Positions 32,632 to 39,985 of a stretch of DNA of 64,000 bases are shown piece by piece (the first letter of the stretch is position 1; each line of letters opens with the position of its first letter). A program made the translations under genes and the position numbers. The notes under the pieces were generated by a model. The model did no database searches and was not told where the DNA came from. It saw only the letters and a program-made list of their open reading frames with translations. The DNA is from Micromonospora fulviviridis. GTDB lineage: Bacteria > Actinomycetota > Actinomycetes > Mycobacteriales > Micromonosporaceae. The stretch covers positions 1 through 64,000 of the forward strand of contig NZ_BMRA01000016.1 in NCBI RefSeq assembly GCF_014648395.1, in the 5' to 3' direction.

Positions 32632-34641
32632 ATGCGGAACTGGCACGGCGAGCGCATCTGGTACGGCGCCGACTACAACCCGGAGCAGTGGCCCGAGGAG
32701 ACCTGGGCCGAGGACGTCGAGCTGATGCGCCGGGCCGGGGTCAACCTGGTGTCGGTCGGGATCTTCTCCTGGGCCCTGCTGGAACCCGCTCCCGGCCGCT
32801 TCGAGTTCGGCTGGCTGGACCGGTCGCTCGACCTGCTGCACGACGGCGGGATCAGCGTCGACCTGGCCACCGCCACGGCCAGCCCGCCGCCCTGGCTGGC
32901 CCACCGGCACCCGGAGACGCTGCCCCGCCGCGCCGACGGCACCATCCTCTGGCCCGGCGGGCGGCAGGCGTACTGCCCCAGCTCACCGGTGTTCCGGGAG
33001 CGCTCGCTCGCCCTCGTCGAGGCCGTCGCCGGCCGGTACGCCGACCACCCGGCCGTCGTCATGTGGCACGTCTCCAACGAGCTGGGCTGCCACAACGTCC
33101 ACTGCTACTGCGACGTCAGCGCCGACGCGTTCCGCCGCTGGCTGCGCGAGCGCTACGGCGACCTGGACGCGCTCAACGCCGCCTGGGGCACCGCGTTCTG
33201 GAGCCAGCGCTACCACGACTGGGCCGAGGTCAACCCGCCGCGGACCGCGCCCACCTTCGCCAACCCGACCCAGCAGCTGGACTTCCTGCGCTTCTCCTCC
33301 GACGAGCAGCGCGTCCAGCTGCGCGCCGAACGGGAACTGCTGACCCGGCTCACCATCCAGCCGGTCACCACGAACTTCATGATCGGCACCGGCATCAAGT
33401 ACCTCGACTACCACTCCTGGGCCGCCGACGTGGACCTGGTCGCCAACGACCACTACCTGACGGCCGCCGACCCGCAGCCGCAGGTCGGCCTGGCGCTCGC
33501 CGCCGACCACACCCGGGGCGTCGCCGGCGGCGACCCATGGCTGCTCATGGAGCACTCCACGAGCGCGGTGAACTGGCAGCCGCGCAACGTCGCCAAGACC
33601 CCCGGCCAGCTGCGCCGCAACAGCCTCGCCCACGTGGCGCGCGGCGCCGACGGGGTGCTGTTCTTCCAGTGGCGGGCCTCCCGGGCCGGCGCCGAGAAGT
33701 TCCACTCCGCGCTGGTGCCGCACGCCGGCCCGGACACCAAGGTGTTCCGCGAGGTCTGCCGCCTCGGCGCCGACCTCGAAGCCCTGGCCGAGGTACGCGG
33801 CAGCCGGGTCGACGCCGATGTGGCCATCCTCTTCGACTACGAGGCCTGGTGGGGCGCCGAACTCGACTCCCACCCCAGCGTCGACGTCACCTACACCGAC
33901 CGGCTCGCCGCGCTGCACGGCGCGCTCTGGCGGGCCGGGGTCACCGCCGACGTGGTGCACCCGTCCACCGACCTGTCCCGCTACCGGCTGGTCCTGGCGC
34001 CCACCCTCTACCTGGTCCGCGACGCCGACGCCGACGCGCTCCGCCGGTACGTCGAGGCGGGCGGGACCGCGCTGGTCACCTACTTCAGCGGCATCGTCGA
34101 CGAGCACGACCACATTCGGCTCGGCGGCTACCCGGGCGCGTTCCGCGACCTGCTCGGCGTACGCACCGAGGAGTTCTTCCCGCTCCGGGCCGGCGAGTCG
34201 GTCCGCCTCGACGACGGCACGACCGCCGACGTGTGGACCGAGTGGCTGCACGCCGAGGGCGCCGAGGTCCTCGCCGCGTACGCCGACGGGCCGCTGCCCG
34301 GGGTGCCGGCGCTGACCCGGCACGCGGTCGGCGCGGGTGCGGCCTGGTACCTCGGCACCCGGCTCGACCAGCCGGCCACCGACGGGCTGGTCACCCGGCT
34401 GCTCGCCGAGGCAGGTGTCCGGCCCGCGGCGACCGCTCCGGAGGGGGTGGAGGTGGTCCGCCGCCGGTCCGCCGACCGGAGCTGGCTGTTCGTCATCAAC
34501 CACACCGACGCCGAGGCCCGGCTGGCGGTCACCGGCGCCGAACTGCTCGGCGGCGGCCGGTGCGACGGCGAGCTGATGGTCGGCGCGGGGGAGGTGGCGG
34601 TGGTCCGGGAGGAGCCCGCGGTCCATCCCGAGGCCGTCTGA
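32632..34641 (+). CDS. GH42 beta-galactosidase
   Basis: A 669-residue GH42 enzyme of normal length. The N-terminal TIM barrel starts WYGADYNPEQWPEETW, with acid/base Glu150 in WHVSNELGC, nucleophile Glu307 in LLMEHSTSAVNWQPRN and a cysteine cluster after the acid/base (CHNVHCYC) that recalls the GH42 zinc site. The trimerisation domain and a short beta domain follow. It has no signal peptide, so it cleaves imported beta-galactosides. It starts the rightward operon with the DeoR regulator. Confidence 0.93.
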   Translation: MRNWHGERIWYGADYNPEQWPEETWAEDVELMRRAGVNLVSVGIFSWALLEPAPGRFEFGWLDRSLDLLHDGGISVDLATATASPPPWLAHRHPETLPRRADGTILWPGGRQAYCPSSPVFRERSLALVEAVAGRYADHPAVVMWHVSNELGCHNVHCYCDVSADAFRRWLRERYGDLDALNAAWGTAFWSQRYHDWAEVNPPRTAPTFANPTQQLDFLRFSSDEQRVQLRAERELLTRLTIQPVTTNFMIGTGIKYLDYHSWAADVDLVANDHYLTAADPQPQVGLALAADHTRGVAGGDPWLLMEHSTSAVNWQPRNVAKTPGQLRRNSLAHVARGADGVLFFQWRASRAGAEKFHSALVPHAGPDTKVFREVCRLGADLEALAEVRGSRVDADVAILFDYEAWWGAELDSHPSVDVTYTDRLAALHGALWRAGVTADVVHPSTDLSRYRLVLAPTLYLVRDADADALRRYVEAGGTALVTYFSGIVDEHDHIRLGGYPGAFRDLLGVRTEEFFPLRAGESVRLDDGTTADVWTEWLHAEGAEVLAAYADGPLPGVPALTRHAVGAGAAWYLGTRLDQPATDGLVTRLLAEAGVRPAATAPEGVEVVRRRSADRSWLFVINHTDAEARLAVTGAELLGGGRCDGELMVGAGEVAVVREEPAVHPEAV

Positions 34642-34679
34642 CCACGCGTACCGTGCCGCTTGCTCGCGAAGGAGGACTC

Positions 34680-35456
34680 ATGCTCGCCCAGCAACGGCAG
34701 AGCGCCATCCTGGAGCTGATCCGCCAGCGCGGCGGTGTCCGGGTCAGTCACCTGGTCAGCCGCTTCGGGGTGTCGGACATGACGATCCGGCGGGATCTGG
34801 AGGTGCTCGCCGAGCGGGGCCTCGTCGACAAGGTCCACGGGGGAGCGACGCTGGCCGGTCCCGGCTCGGCCGAGGAGCCGGGCTTCGCGGCCAAGTCGAT
34901 CCGGCAGCAGGCCGAGAAGCGGGCCATCGTCGAGCGGGCCGCCGGCCTGGTCGAGCCCGGCATGGCCATCGCGCTCTCCGCCGGCACCACCACGGCCGCG
35001 CTGGCCGCCCGGCTGGCCGACGTCCGGGGGCTGACGGTGGTCACCAACTCGATCCCGGTCGCCGACGCCCTCTACCAGAACCCGCGCCCCGACCAGACGG
35101 TCGTGCTGACCGGCGGCATCCGTACCCCCTCGGACGCGCTGACCGGGCCGGTGGCCGAGGCGGCCATCGCGGCGCTCAACGTCGACCTGCTCTTCCTGGG
35201 CGTGCACGGGATGAGCCCGCGCACCGGGTTCACCACCCCGAACCTGCTGGAGGCGGCGGTCAACCGGCGGCTCATCGGCGCGGCCCGGCGACTCGTCGTG
35301 CTCGCCGACCACACCAAGTGGGAGACCATCGGCATCGCCACGATCGCCCCGCTGGAGGAGGCCGACCTGCTCATCACCGACGCCGGGCTGCCGCCGGACG
35401 GGCGCCGGCAGATCGGCGAGCAGGTGGGTGAGCTCATCGTGGTCGACGTCGACTAG
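34680..35456 (+). CDS. DeoR/GlpR-family sugar-responsive regulator
   Basis: A 258-residue DeoR-family repressor. The N-terminal winged helix-turn-helix reads RQSAILELIRQRGGVRVSHLVSRFGVSDMTIRRDLEVL, shown here in pieces: RQSAILELIRQRGG, then VSDMTIRRDLEVLAERG. The C-terminal sugar-phosphate sensor domain has SAGTTTAALA, VVTNSIPVA and LFLGVHGMSP. GGAGG lies 5 bases before the ATG, 38 bases after GH42. It is the probable local regulator of both divergent galactoside operons. Its last 23 bases overlap the convergent RibD-like gene. Confidence 0.9.
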   Translation: MLAQQRQSAILELIRQRGGVRVSHLVSRFGVSDMTIRRDLEVLAERGLVDKVHGGATLAGPGSAEEPGFAAKSIRQQAEKRAIVERAAGLVEPGMAIALSAGTTTAALAARLADVRGLTVVTNSIPVADALYQNPRPDQTVVLTGGIRTPSDALTGPVAEAAIAALNVDLLFLGVHGMSPRTGFTTPNLLEAAVNRRLIGAARRLVVLADHTKWETIGIATIAPLEEADLLITDAGLPPDGRRQIGEQVGELIVVDVD

Positions 35457-36105
35457 CACCCGGCCCGGATGTCCCTGGCCGGCGGACCTGACCCTTTCCT
35501 GCCCGGACCGGGCGGTACCGCACGTTCACCGCGGCCGCGGGATCGTCGCCGTCGAGCAGCGTGAGCCGAACGGGGTCGCCGCCGGGGTTGTCGAACAGCC
35601 GGATCCCGTCGCCGAGCAGCACCGGCGCGATGTGCAGGTCGATCTCGTCGATCAGTCCGCGCTCGAGAAGTTGGCGGCCGATCGTGGCCGAGAAGACCTC
35701 GAGGTTCTTGCCGCCGGCGGCTGCCAGCCCGATCCGGACCGCCTCGGCGACATCGCAGCTGAGAAAGGTCACGCCGTCTGCGGCCTGCGCGTCCTCCGGG
35801 TGGTGCGTAAGGACGAACACCGGTCCCTGCCACGATCCGCCGTAGATGCCGCTGACATCCGGGTACGCGTCGAAGCCGTCGCGACCGCCCAGCACGGCGC
35901 CGGTCGTCGTGGCGTACTCCTCGATGAGGCCGGATCGCACCGAGAGCCCCGTCATCCAGTCCATGGTGTGTCCCGACCCCGCCACGAACCCGTCGAGCGA
36001 CATCGTGAAGTGCCAGAGCACCTTGCCTGCGGTGGTCCGTCGGTCCGGTTCCGCCAACTGCCCGATTGTGGTGTCGATTCGTGGCGGGGTCTCTGCGCTG
36101 GTCAT
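35434..36105 (-). CDS. Dihydrofolate-reductase-like (RibD C-terminal) protein
   Basis: A 223-residue protein of the RibD-C/DHFR-like superfamily: KVLWHFTMSLDGFVAG near residue 28, GAVLGGRDGF, FVLTHHP, GGKNLEVFSATIGRQLL and the DEIDLHIAPVLLGDGIRLFDN stretch (core LHIAPVLLGDG). It probably binds NADPH and reduces an unknown substrate. The C-terminus is arginine-rich and overlaps the deoR 3' end by 23 bp. It diverges from the MocR gene across 74 bp; MocR regulators commonly control such divergent neighbours. Confidence 0.85.
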   Translation of the reverse strand: MTSAETPPRIDTTIGQLAEPDRRTTAGKVLWHFTMSLDGFVAGSGHTMDWMTGLSVRSGLIEEYATTTGAVLGGRDGFDAYPDVSGIYGGSWQGPVFVLTHHPEDAQAADGVTFLSCDVAEAVRIGLAAAGGKNLEVFSATIGRQLLERGLIDEIDLHIAPVLLGDGIRLFDNPGGDPVRLTLLDGDDPAAAVNVRYRPVRAGKGQVRRPGTSGPGASRRRPR

Positions 36106-36179
36106 GGTCGTCCTCTTCGATCGATGTCGGTTGACACGACGCTAGGCCGGCCGGGTGGCCCTGTGTAAGGTCCAGTTCC

Positions 36180-37577
36180 GTGGCAGTCGAGTGGTCCGGT
36201 TCGCCGCCGGACACCTTCCTGCAGCTCGATCGTCAGCGCCCCGAGACGCTGGGCTCGCAGCTGCAGAACGCGCTACGAACGGCGGTCCGTGAGGGACGCC
36301 TGCGCACCGGCGAGCGGCTGCCGTCGTCGCGACGGCTCGCGGTGGACCTCGGTGTCTCCCGTGGCCTGGTGCAGGCGACCTATGAACAGTTGGTGGCCGA
36401 GGGTTACCTGAGCGCCGTCGGTGGCTCGTCGACGCGGGTCGCGTTCCGCCCCCAGGCGACCGCCGTCACGCCACCGGAACGTCTCCCGGCTGCCCGGATG
36501 GAGATCGACTTCGTGCCGGGGCGCCCCGACCTGAACAGTTTCCCGGCGCGCGACTGGTTGTGGGCATGCGGGGAGGCGAGCCGTACGGCCGCCGCCCGTG
36601 AGATGGGGTACGGCGATCCCCGAGGTTCGGTCAGACTGCGTGAGGTGATCGCCTCGTACCTGCAACGGGTTCGCGGAGCGGTAGCGGGCGCGGACGACGT
36701 GGTGATCTGCGGCGGGTTCACCCAGGGTGTGTCCCTGACCCTGGCCGCGCTGCGCGCGGCGGGCGCCACCTCGGTCGCGGTGGAGGACCCGGGTCACCTG
36801 GACCTGCCCGTACTCGTCCGCCGGGCGGGTCTGAACCCCGTCTTCATCCCCGTCGACGACGGCGGCCTGGTGGTCGACGACCTGGCCGGGACGGACGCGA
36901 CCGCGGTCATCGTCACGCCGGCCCATCAGACCCCGACCGGGGTCGTCCTCACGCCCGAGCGGCGGCGGGCACTGCTGGAGTGGGCCGCGCAGGCGAACGG
37001 GGTGGTCATCGAGGACGACTACGACTCGGAGTTCCGCTACGACAAGCAGGCCGTCGGGTCGCTCCAAGGTCTCGCGGCGGAGCGTGTGGTGAGTGTCGGG
37101 TCGGTCAGCAAGTCGCTCGCTCCCGCCCTCCGGCTGGGGTGGGTGCTCGCTCCGCGGCACCTCAGTGACCGGATCGCCGAGGACAAGCACCGCGGCGACC
37201 GTGGCTCGCCGACACTCGATCAGCTCGCCCTGGCCCGGCTCATGGAGTCGGGCCGGTTCGATCGCCACCTGCGCCGCATGCGTGGTGTCTACGCCGGACG
37301 GCGCGGTGAACTGGTCGAAGCCATCGGCCGGCACGCTCCCCACCTCGAGCTGACCGGCCTCGCCGCCGGCTTCCACGCCGTCGCCCTGCTCTCCGAGGGA
37401 ACCGACGAGGCGGCGGTGGTCGACGCGGCGGCGCAGCGCTCAGTGGGGTTGCAGGGGCTCGGTCGGTACCGGTCGGTGAACAGTGCGGGGCCGCCGGGGA
37501 TCGTGTTCGGCTTCGGAGCCGTCAACCGGGACGCGATCAGACGGGGGATCGCGGCCGTCGCCGACCTGCTGCGGTAG
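36180..37577 (+). CDS. MocR-family regulator (GntR HTH plus aminotransferase domain)
   Basis: A 465-residue fusion regulator. The N-terminal GntR winged helix (about 12-80) has LRTGERLPSSRRLAVDLGVSRGLV in sequence (core RLPSSRRLAVDLGVSRG). The C-terminal fold-type I aminotransferase domain (about 110-465) contains VIVTPAHQTPTG, EDDYDSEFRYD and the PLP-lysine region VGSVSKSLAPALRLGW. MocR/PdxR proteins use PLP as ligand to control vitamin B6 or amino-acid genes; the target here is probably the divergent RibD-like gene. GTG at 36180 follows AAGG. Confidence 0.9.
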   Translation: MAVEWSGSPPDTFLQLDRQRPETLGSQLQNALRTAVREGRLRTGERLPSSRRLAVDLGVSRGLVQATYEQLVAEGYLSAVGGSSTRVAFRPQATAVTPPERLPAARMEIDFVPGRPDLNSFPARDWLWACGEASRTAAAREMGYGDPRGSVRLREVIASYLQRVRGAVAGADDVVICGGFTQGVSLTLAALRAAGATSVAVEDPGHLDLPVLVRRAGLNPVFIPVDDGGLVVDDLAGTDATAVIVTPAHQTPTGVVLTPERRRALLEWAAQANGVVIEDDYDSEFRYDKQAVGSLQGLAAERVVSVGSVSKSLAPALRLGWVLAPRHLSDRIAEDKHRGDRGSPTLDQLALARLMESGRFDRHLRRMRGVYAGRRGELVEAIGRHAPHLELTGLAAGFHAVALLSEGTDEAAVVDAAAQRSVGLQGLGRYRSVNSAGPPGIVFGFGAVNRDAIRRGIAAVADLLR

Positions 37578-37687
37578 GGCCGGAACCAACGCTTGTCGCT
37601 CACAGGCACTTCACAGCCGCCCAGGTTAGGGTGCCCTTCGTGGCCCGTTCCACGGTGGAGCGCGCCGACGGTGGAAGCGGAGTGGCG

Positions 37688-38635
37688 ATGGTCTTCAAGA
37701 AGATGCTGAGCGCGTTCGGCGTGGGCGGCCCGAGCGTCGACACGGTGCTGACCAACCCGAACACCCGGCCGGGCCTGACCCTGGACGGGCACGTCAACCT
37801 GGTCGGCGGCGACGCGCCGGCGAGCATCGAGCAGATCACCGTCGGCCTGGTCACCCGGGTCGAGATCGAGGGCGGCGACACCGAGTACGCCGGCGTCATG
37901 GAGTTCCACCGGATGGCGGTGAGCGGCCCGCTCCAGCTCGCCCCGAAGCAGCAGCTGTCCATCCCGTTCCAGCTCCCCGTCCCGTGGGAGACCCCGGTCA
38001 CCGACGTCTACGGCCAACGGCTGCACGGCATGACCATGGGCCTGCGGACCGAGCTGGCGGTGGCCCGGGCCGTGGACAAGTCCGACCTGGACCAGGTGGC
38101 GGTGCACCCGCTGCCGATCCACGAGCGGATCCTCGACGCCTTCCAGGCGCTCGGCTTCCGTTTCAAGCACGCCGACCTCGAGCGCGGCCACATCCGGGGC
38201 GTGCAGCAGACGCTCCCCTTCTACCAGGAGATCGAGTTCTTCGCGGCGCCGCAGTACGCCGGGGCGATCAACGAGGTCGAGCTGACCTTCGTCACCAGCC
38301 AGCAGGGCGTCGAGGTGATCCTGGAGTGCGACAAGCGCGGCGGCTTCCTCAGCGCCGGGCACGACGCCTTCGGCCGGTACGCCGTCCCGCACAGCGACGC
38401 GGGCCGGACCGACTGGGTCCAGGTGGTCGACGGCTGGCTCCGGGAGACCACCTCGCGGTACGGCAACCTGCGCGCGCACGGCTTCGGCGCCCCGCACGGG
38501 CACCACGGCCACCGGGGCTCCGGCATGGGCGGCATGGTGGCGGGCGCCGCGCTCGGCATGGCGGGCGGCCTGGTCGCCGGTGAGCTGATCGAGGACGCCT
38601 TCGAGGGCGACTTCGGGGACTTCGGCGGGGAGTAG
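37688..38635 (+). CDS. Spo0M-like sporulation-control protein
   Basis: A 315-residue protein with the arrestin-like Spo0M domain (about 1-250): FKKMLSAFGVGGPSVDTVL at the start, RPGLTLDGHVNLVGGD, PIPF-type strands (LSIPFQLPVPWETPV) and the later HPLPIHERILDAFQALGFRF. The C-terminus has a Gly/His-rich stretch and a glycine-zipper-like AGAALGMAGGLVAGELIEDAF. Bacillus Spo0M modulates sporulation; actinobacterial homologues are cytosolic proteins of unclear role. ATG at 37688 is chosen because GGAG precedes it and homologues begin at VFKKML. It is a single gene. Confidence 0.85.
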   Translation: MVFKKMLSAFGVGGPSVDTVLTNPNTRPGLTLDGHVNLVGGDAPASIEQITVGLVTRVEIEGGDTEYAGVMEFHRMAVSGPLQLAPKQQLSIPFQLPVPWETPVTDVYGQRLHGMTMGLRTELAVARAVDKSDLDQVAVHPLPIHERILDAFQALGFRFKHADLERGHIRGVQQTLPFYQEIEFFAAPQYAGAINEVELTFVTSQQGVEVILECDKRGGFLSAGHDAFGRYAVPHSDAGRTDWVQVVDGWLRETTSRYGNLRAHGFGAPHGHHGHRGSGMGGMVAGAALGMAGGLVAGELIEDAFEGDFGDFGGE

Positions 38636-38643
38636 CCGGCACG

Positions 38644-38681
38644 CGACGATGCCCCCGGGGTGATCCCCGGGGGCATCGTCG
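38644..38681. terminator. 17-bp hairpin terminator
   Basis: The perfect stem 38644-38660 with 38665-38681 (core GATGCCCCCGGGG) has a TGAT tetraloop, in the gap between two convergent genes. It is the strongest hairpin seen in the window. Confidence 0.85.
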
Positions 38682-38699
38682 TCTCAGGTGGTGCTCCGG

Positions 38700-39080
38700 T
38701 CAGTGCCGGGCCTTGCGCTCCTCACCGCTGCGGAAGTTGCTTCCGGCCTTGGCCAGACCGCGGCTACCCAGGTAACCGATGGTCAGCAGCGTGATGAAGA
38801 ACCAGGCCTGCGGGGCGCGGAAGATGTCCACCCCGACCGAGTTCTTCCCGACCAGGAAGGACGCCACCAGCACCGCGGCGACGGACGCGACGTAGACCCA
38901 GAATTCGGTCGTCCGGAGCGACGGCTTGGTCTCGGTGCCGGGCGCCGCGATCGCCTGCTCCCGGTGCCCGTCGTGCATCATCGGCATCGGGCGGGTCGGC
39001 GTCTCCTGCATGGCGGCCCGGTTGGACATGTCCTGCGCCGGCCGGTTCATCGGCCTGGTGGATGCAGCCTGCGTGCTCAT
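38700..39080 (-). CDS. Hypothetical membrane protein, two helices
   Basis: A 126-residue protein of unknown function. The N-terminal 55 residues are Met/Pro/Arg-rich and probably disordered (NRPAQDMSNRAAMQETPTRP). Two hydrophobic helices follow: EFWVYVASVAAVLVASFLVG (about 60-80) and APQAWFFITLLTIGYLGSRGLA (about 88-110). The C-terminus is basic. GGAGG lies 6 bases before the ATG. It is a single gene closed by a strong terminator shared with the Spo0M-like gene. Confidence 0.75.
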   Translation of the reverse strand: MSTQAASTRPMNRPAQDMSNRAAMQETPTRPMPMMHDGHREQAIAAPGTETKPSLRTTEFWVYVASVAAVLVASFLVGKNSVGVDIFRAPQAWFFITLLTIGYLGSRGLAKAGSNFRSGEERKARH

Positions 39081-39402
39081 CTGGTCCTCCTCAGGATTTG
39101 ATGAGTCGTTCTCTGCACACCTCCCGCCCCGCTGCCGCAGGTCGGCCACGGCACGGTTCGCGCACTGTGGCGGGGGCACCCTCCGTCTACCCGGGGCCCC
39201 GGCGAGGTAACACCGGTCCCCGGCCGAATAGGAGCACCGCGCGGGGCCGCCGCCCGGCCCGGGCATTCCGGGCACGGCGCCGGCCTCGAACCCGACACCG
39301 CGGTACGGAACGGGCGCCGCGCGGCCGTCGGGGCCGGCCGGTTTCAGCCGCCGGTCGTCGGGCACGCAACGAGGATCCCGAGAGATCTGCGAGGTGGTTG
39401 AC
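39081..39402. other. Non-coding gap between divergent genes
   Basis: About 320 bp separates the two-helix membrane protein from the disordered small protein. I find no credible gene, RNA or clear promoter hexamers. It must contain the promoters of both flanking genes. Confidence 0.5.
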
Positions 39403-39825
39403 GTGCGTGAGGACGACATGCGGCAGGACGCCGCCCGACGGGCCGAGGAGCGGGTCGCCGGCGGCGTCTACGGCGAGGGCGCGCTCGACGAGGTCACCGT
39501 GCCGCAGACCGACGTGCTGCGGGTGATCCAGGAGGAGGATCCGGACGATCCGGCGCACGCCCCGGTCGACCCGAACGTGTTGCGCGACGGCGGTCCGACC
39601 CGGGGCCAGGGCGCGGTGACCACGACCGGCGGCACGGCCGGCCCGGCGAGCGTGCGCCGGCTGGCCCGCCAGCCGGAGCGGCACCGGGGCAAGGTGGCCC
39701 CGACCACCACGGGCGACGCCACCACCGGCGGCCTGAGCACCCCGGCCGGCGGCTCGACCAGCGACGCCTCGTCGAGCGGCAGCCAGGTCGGCAACTTCAC
39801 CAACGACAAGGCCAACCCGGGCTGA
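39403..39825 (+). CDS. Hypothetical disordered protein
   Basis: A 140-residue hydrophilic protein with no recognised domain. The first half is acidic (DVLRVIQEEDPDDPAHAP); the second is Thr/Gly/Ser-rich (PTTTGDATTGGLSTPAGG, then SDASSSGSQVGNF) and should be disordered. GTG at 39403 has GAGGTGG upstream; GTG at 39394 and ATG at 39418 are alternatives. It is followed by a 15-bp hairpin. Codon bias fits a real gene. Function is unknown; composition suggests a stress- or desiccation-type protein. Confidence 0.65.
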   Translation: MREDDMRQDAARRAEERVAGGVYGEGALDEVTVPQTDVLRVIQEEDPDDPAHAPVDPNVLRDGGPTRGQGAVTTTGGTAGPASVRRLARQPERHRGKVAPTTTGDATTGGLSTPAGGSTSDASSSGSQVGNFTNDKANPG

Positions 39826-39837
39826 CCCCGAAACCGA

Positions 39838-39869
39838 GGGAGGGGGGCGGCCAAGGCCGCCCCCCTCCC
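39838..39869 (+). terminator. G/C-block hairpin terminator
   Basis: A 15-base G-rich arm (39838-39852) pairs perfectly with its complement at 39855-39869; the AA loop would open to about 6 nt. It starts 13 bases after the preceding stop codon. Confidence 0.7.
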
Positions 39870-39890
39870 CGCGCACCCCCTCCCGAGTGC

Positions 39891-39951
39891 GTCGATCATG
39901 AAGTTGACGGCGGTGTGGATCTCCGCTTTCACCGCCAACCTCATGATCGAC
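39891..39951. repeat. 61-bp imperfect inverted-repeat element
   Basis: The left arm (39891-39915, starting GTCGATCATGAAGTTGACGG) pairs with the right arm (39930-39951, ending CTCATGATCGAC) with one mismatch and a 3-nt gap. It lies between a terminator and the helD stop. There is no T-run. Length and GTCG...CGAC ends resemble the element at 287-345, suggesting dispersed REP-like or MITE-like repeats. Confidence 0.65.
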
Positions 39952-39985
39952 CGGAGGGGCCGACCGCGCCGGGGTGGTTCGGGGG

